From NCBI GenBank assembly GCA_029776555.1, contig JAKOSZ010000068.1:1-16345 (forward strand): DNA of 16,345 nt. The letters run 5' to 3'. Positions 15,699 through 16,345 of this stretch are shown piece after piece. Every line of letters starts with the position of its first letter. Positions within the stretch are counted from its first letter, which is position 1. The notes beneath the pieces are model-generated. The model had not been told where the DNA came from. It worked only from the letters and a program-made list of their open reading frames with translations, and made no database searches. The position numbers and the translations under genes are program-made. The stretch is from Bacillota bacterium (GTDB lineage: Bacteria > Bacillota > Clostridia > Acetivibrionales > JAKOSZ01).

Positions 15699-15836
15699 AC
15701 GGGTCCCGGGGCTGCGTACGGCTTACAGATACCAAAGGCAATAGATTGGCATAAGAAAAACGGAGAAATTGCGAAAAGAATGAAGAAAACAGGCCGTATT
15801 TTGACTACAAGGGCGTTTTTTAACCTTAATGAGTGT

Positions 15837-15865
15837 TTGATTACCTTTCAGTAATAATTTATAGT
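15837..15865 (+). promoter_or_regulatory. Promoter of the groES-groEL operon
   Basis: TTGATT (15837-15842) and TATAGT (15860-15865) are 17 nt apart, a good sigma-A match. The predicted start near 15872 places the CIRCE element immediately downstream, the usual groE arrangement in Gram-positive bacteria. In the interval 15699-15836 I see only A-rich DNA with no gene and no clear terminator. Confidence 0.7.
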
Positions 15866-15878
15866 AAGAATAGCAAAA

Positions 15879-15905
15879 TTAGCACTCATCACCAATGAGT
15901 GCTAA
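15879..15905 (+). promoter_or_regulatory. CIRCE operator (HrcA binding site)
   Basis: A perfect inverted repeat TTAGCACTC-N9-GAGTGCTAA, exactly the consensus. HrcA binds CIRCE and represses groE until heat or misfolded protein draws away the chaperonin it needs. It lies between the predicted transcript start and the groES ribosome binding site, so it is also in the 5' untranslated RNA as a hairpin. The hrcA gene is not in the window. Confidence 0.97.
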
Positions 15906-15933
15906 TAAAATACATAACAAAGGAGGTAAGAGT

Positions 15934-16218
15934 ATGAAGATTAAACCCTTGGGTGACAGGGTTGTGATCAAGATGTTAGAAACCGAAGAAACGACGAAGA
16001 GCGGTATTGTCCTCCCGGGCTCGGCAAAGGAGAAGCCCCAGGTGGCTGAGGTGATTGCCGTAGGACCCGGAACAGTAGTAGACGGAAAGGAAGTTAAGAT
16101 GGAAGTTAAAGTGGGGGACAAGGTACTTATCAGCAAGTATGCAGGAACCGAAGTCAAACTGGACGGCCAGGAGTATACCATATTGAGGCAGTCCGACATT
16201 CTGGCGGTAGTCGAGTAG
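15934..16218 (+). CDS. groES: Co-chaperonin GroES (Hsp10)
   Basis: 94 aa, normal length. GroES is the heptameric lid of the GroEL folding chamber in the cytoplasm. ATG at 15934 has AAAGGAGG (15919-15926) 7 nt upstream; an earlier in-frame ATG at 15895 lies inside the CIRCE operator and is rejected. Family features are IKPLGDRVVIK (3-13), the mobile loop with ETTKSGIVLPGSA (19-31), EVIAVGPG (39-46) and the C-terminal ILRQSDILAVVE. It is heat-regulated through the CIRCE element and is followed 45 nt later by groEL. Confidence 0.97.
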   Translation: MKIKPLGDRVVIKMLETEETTKSGIVLPGSAKEKPQVAEVIAVGPGTVVDGKEVKMEVKVGDKVLISKYAGTEVKLDGQEYTILRQSDILAVVE

Positions 16219-16263
16219 AAGTAAATTCCCCATCAGGCAGAAATCAATAAGGAGGTAGGACTA

Positions 16264-16345
16264 ATGGCAAAAGATATTAAATTTAGTGAAGATGCCAGGC
16301 GCGCCCTTGAAAGAGGCGTTAACCAACTGGCCGATACGGTTAAAA
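16264..16345 (+). CDS. groEL: Chaperonin GroEL, N-terminal fragment (runs off the window)
   Basis: The ATG at 16264 follows AAGGAGG (16249-16255). The first 27 codons read MAKDIKFSEDARRALERGVN and continue with QLADTVK, the standard GroEL N-terminus. The gene is cut by the window edge, so nothing can be said about the ATPase or apical domains. It is co-transcribed with groES. Confidence 0.96.
   Translation, partial: MAKDIKFSEDARRALERGVNQLADTVK

Noticed and set aside
15699..15836. Rho-independent terminator after hisIE
   Set aside because: The T run at about 15815-15820 is preceded only by a 3-bp GCC/GGC pairing, and the GC-rich GGTCCCGGGGC region near 15702 has no T tract; nothing convincing.
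15828..15842. Second CIRCE-like half site (GAGTGTTTGA) upstream of the groES promoter
   Set aside because: Only five of nine half-site bases match and there is no partner half; chance overlap with the -35 region.
15895..15933. GroES start at ATG 15895
   Set aside because: This ATG lies within the CIRCE inverted repeat and adds 13 unlike residues; ATG 15934 has a strong ribosome binding site.

Overview
The window reads as a chromosomal segment of a Gram-positive, clostridial-type bacterium (class Clostridia, inferred). The signs are strong AGGAGG-type ribosome binding sites, consensus sigma-A promoters, a perfect CIRCE operator before groES, and a two-subunit HisZ plus short-form HisG ATP phosphoribosyltransferase. 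Arginine codon AGG and isoleucine codon ATA are used very often, a bias common in thermophilic clostridia; thermophily itself is only a guess.

Layout. (1) 1-5546: the last codons of an unidentified gene, then a very large (about 1,818 aa) secreted multidomain protein with PKD-like modules. A block of Tyr-Ser-Gly-Thr motifs in it appears to split a von Willebrand A-like fold. (2) 5590-6357, minus strand: a PRiA4 ORF-3-like protein (pRiA4b ORF-3 family), convergent with the big gene and divergent from the his operon. (3) 6447-15698: a histidine biosynthesis operon in the order hisZ-hisG-hisD-hisC-(295-nt spacer)-hisB-purC-hisH-hisA-hisF-hisIE. It starts from a textbook promoter (TTGACA-N17-TATAAT) followed by an inverted repeat at the presumed transcript start. 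(4) 15837-16345: a promoter, a CIRCE element, groES, and the first 27 codons of groEL.

How the genes work together. HisZ-HisG condenses PRPP and ATP. HisIE removes pyrophosphate and opens the adenine ring. HisA isomerises ProFAR. HisH-HisF makes imidazole glycerol phosphate and releases AICAR. HisB dehydrates, HisC transaminates and HisD oxidises to histidine. The histidinol-phosphate phosphatase is the one step not encoded here. The guest gene purC makes SAICAR, which purine synthesis turns into AICAR, the by-product of HisF, so the operon joins two routes to the same metabolite.

The least explained parts are the hisC-hisB spacer, which carries a 63-nt-period tandem repeat with covarying hairpins just upstream of an internal promoter, and the giant secreted protein. 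Start codons were chosen from Shine-Dalgarno position and family N-termini, so several genes begin downstream of the longest open frame. No mobile element, CRISPR array, tRNA or rRNA was seen.
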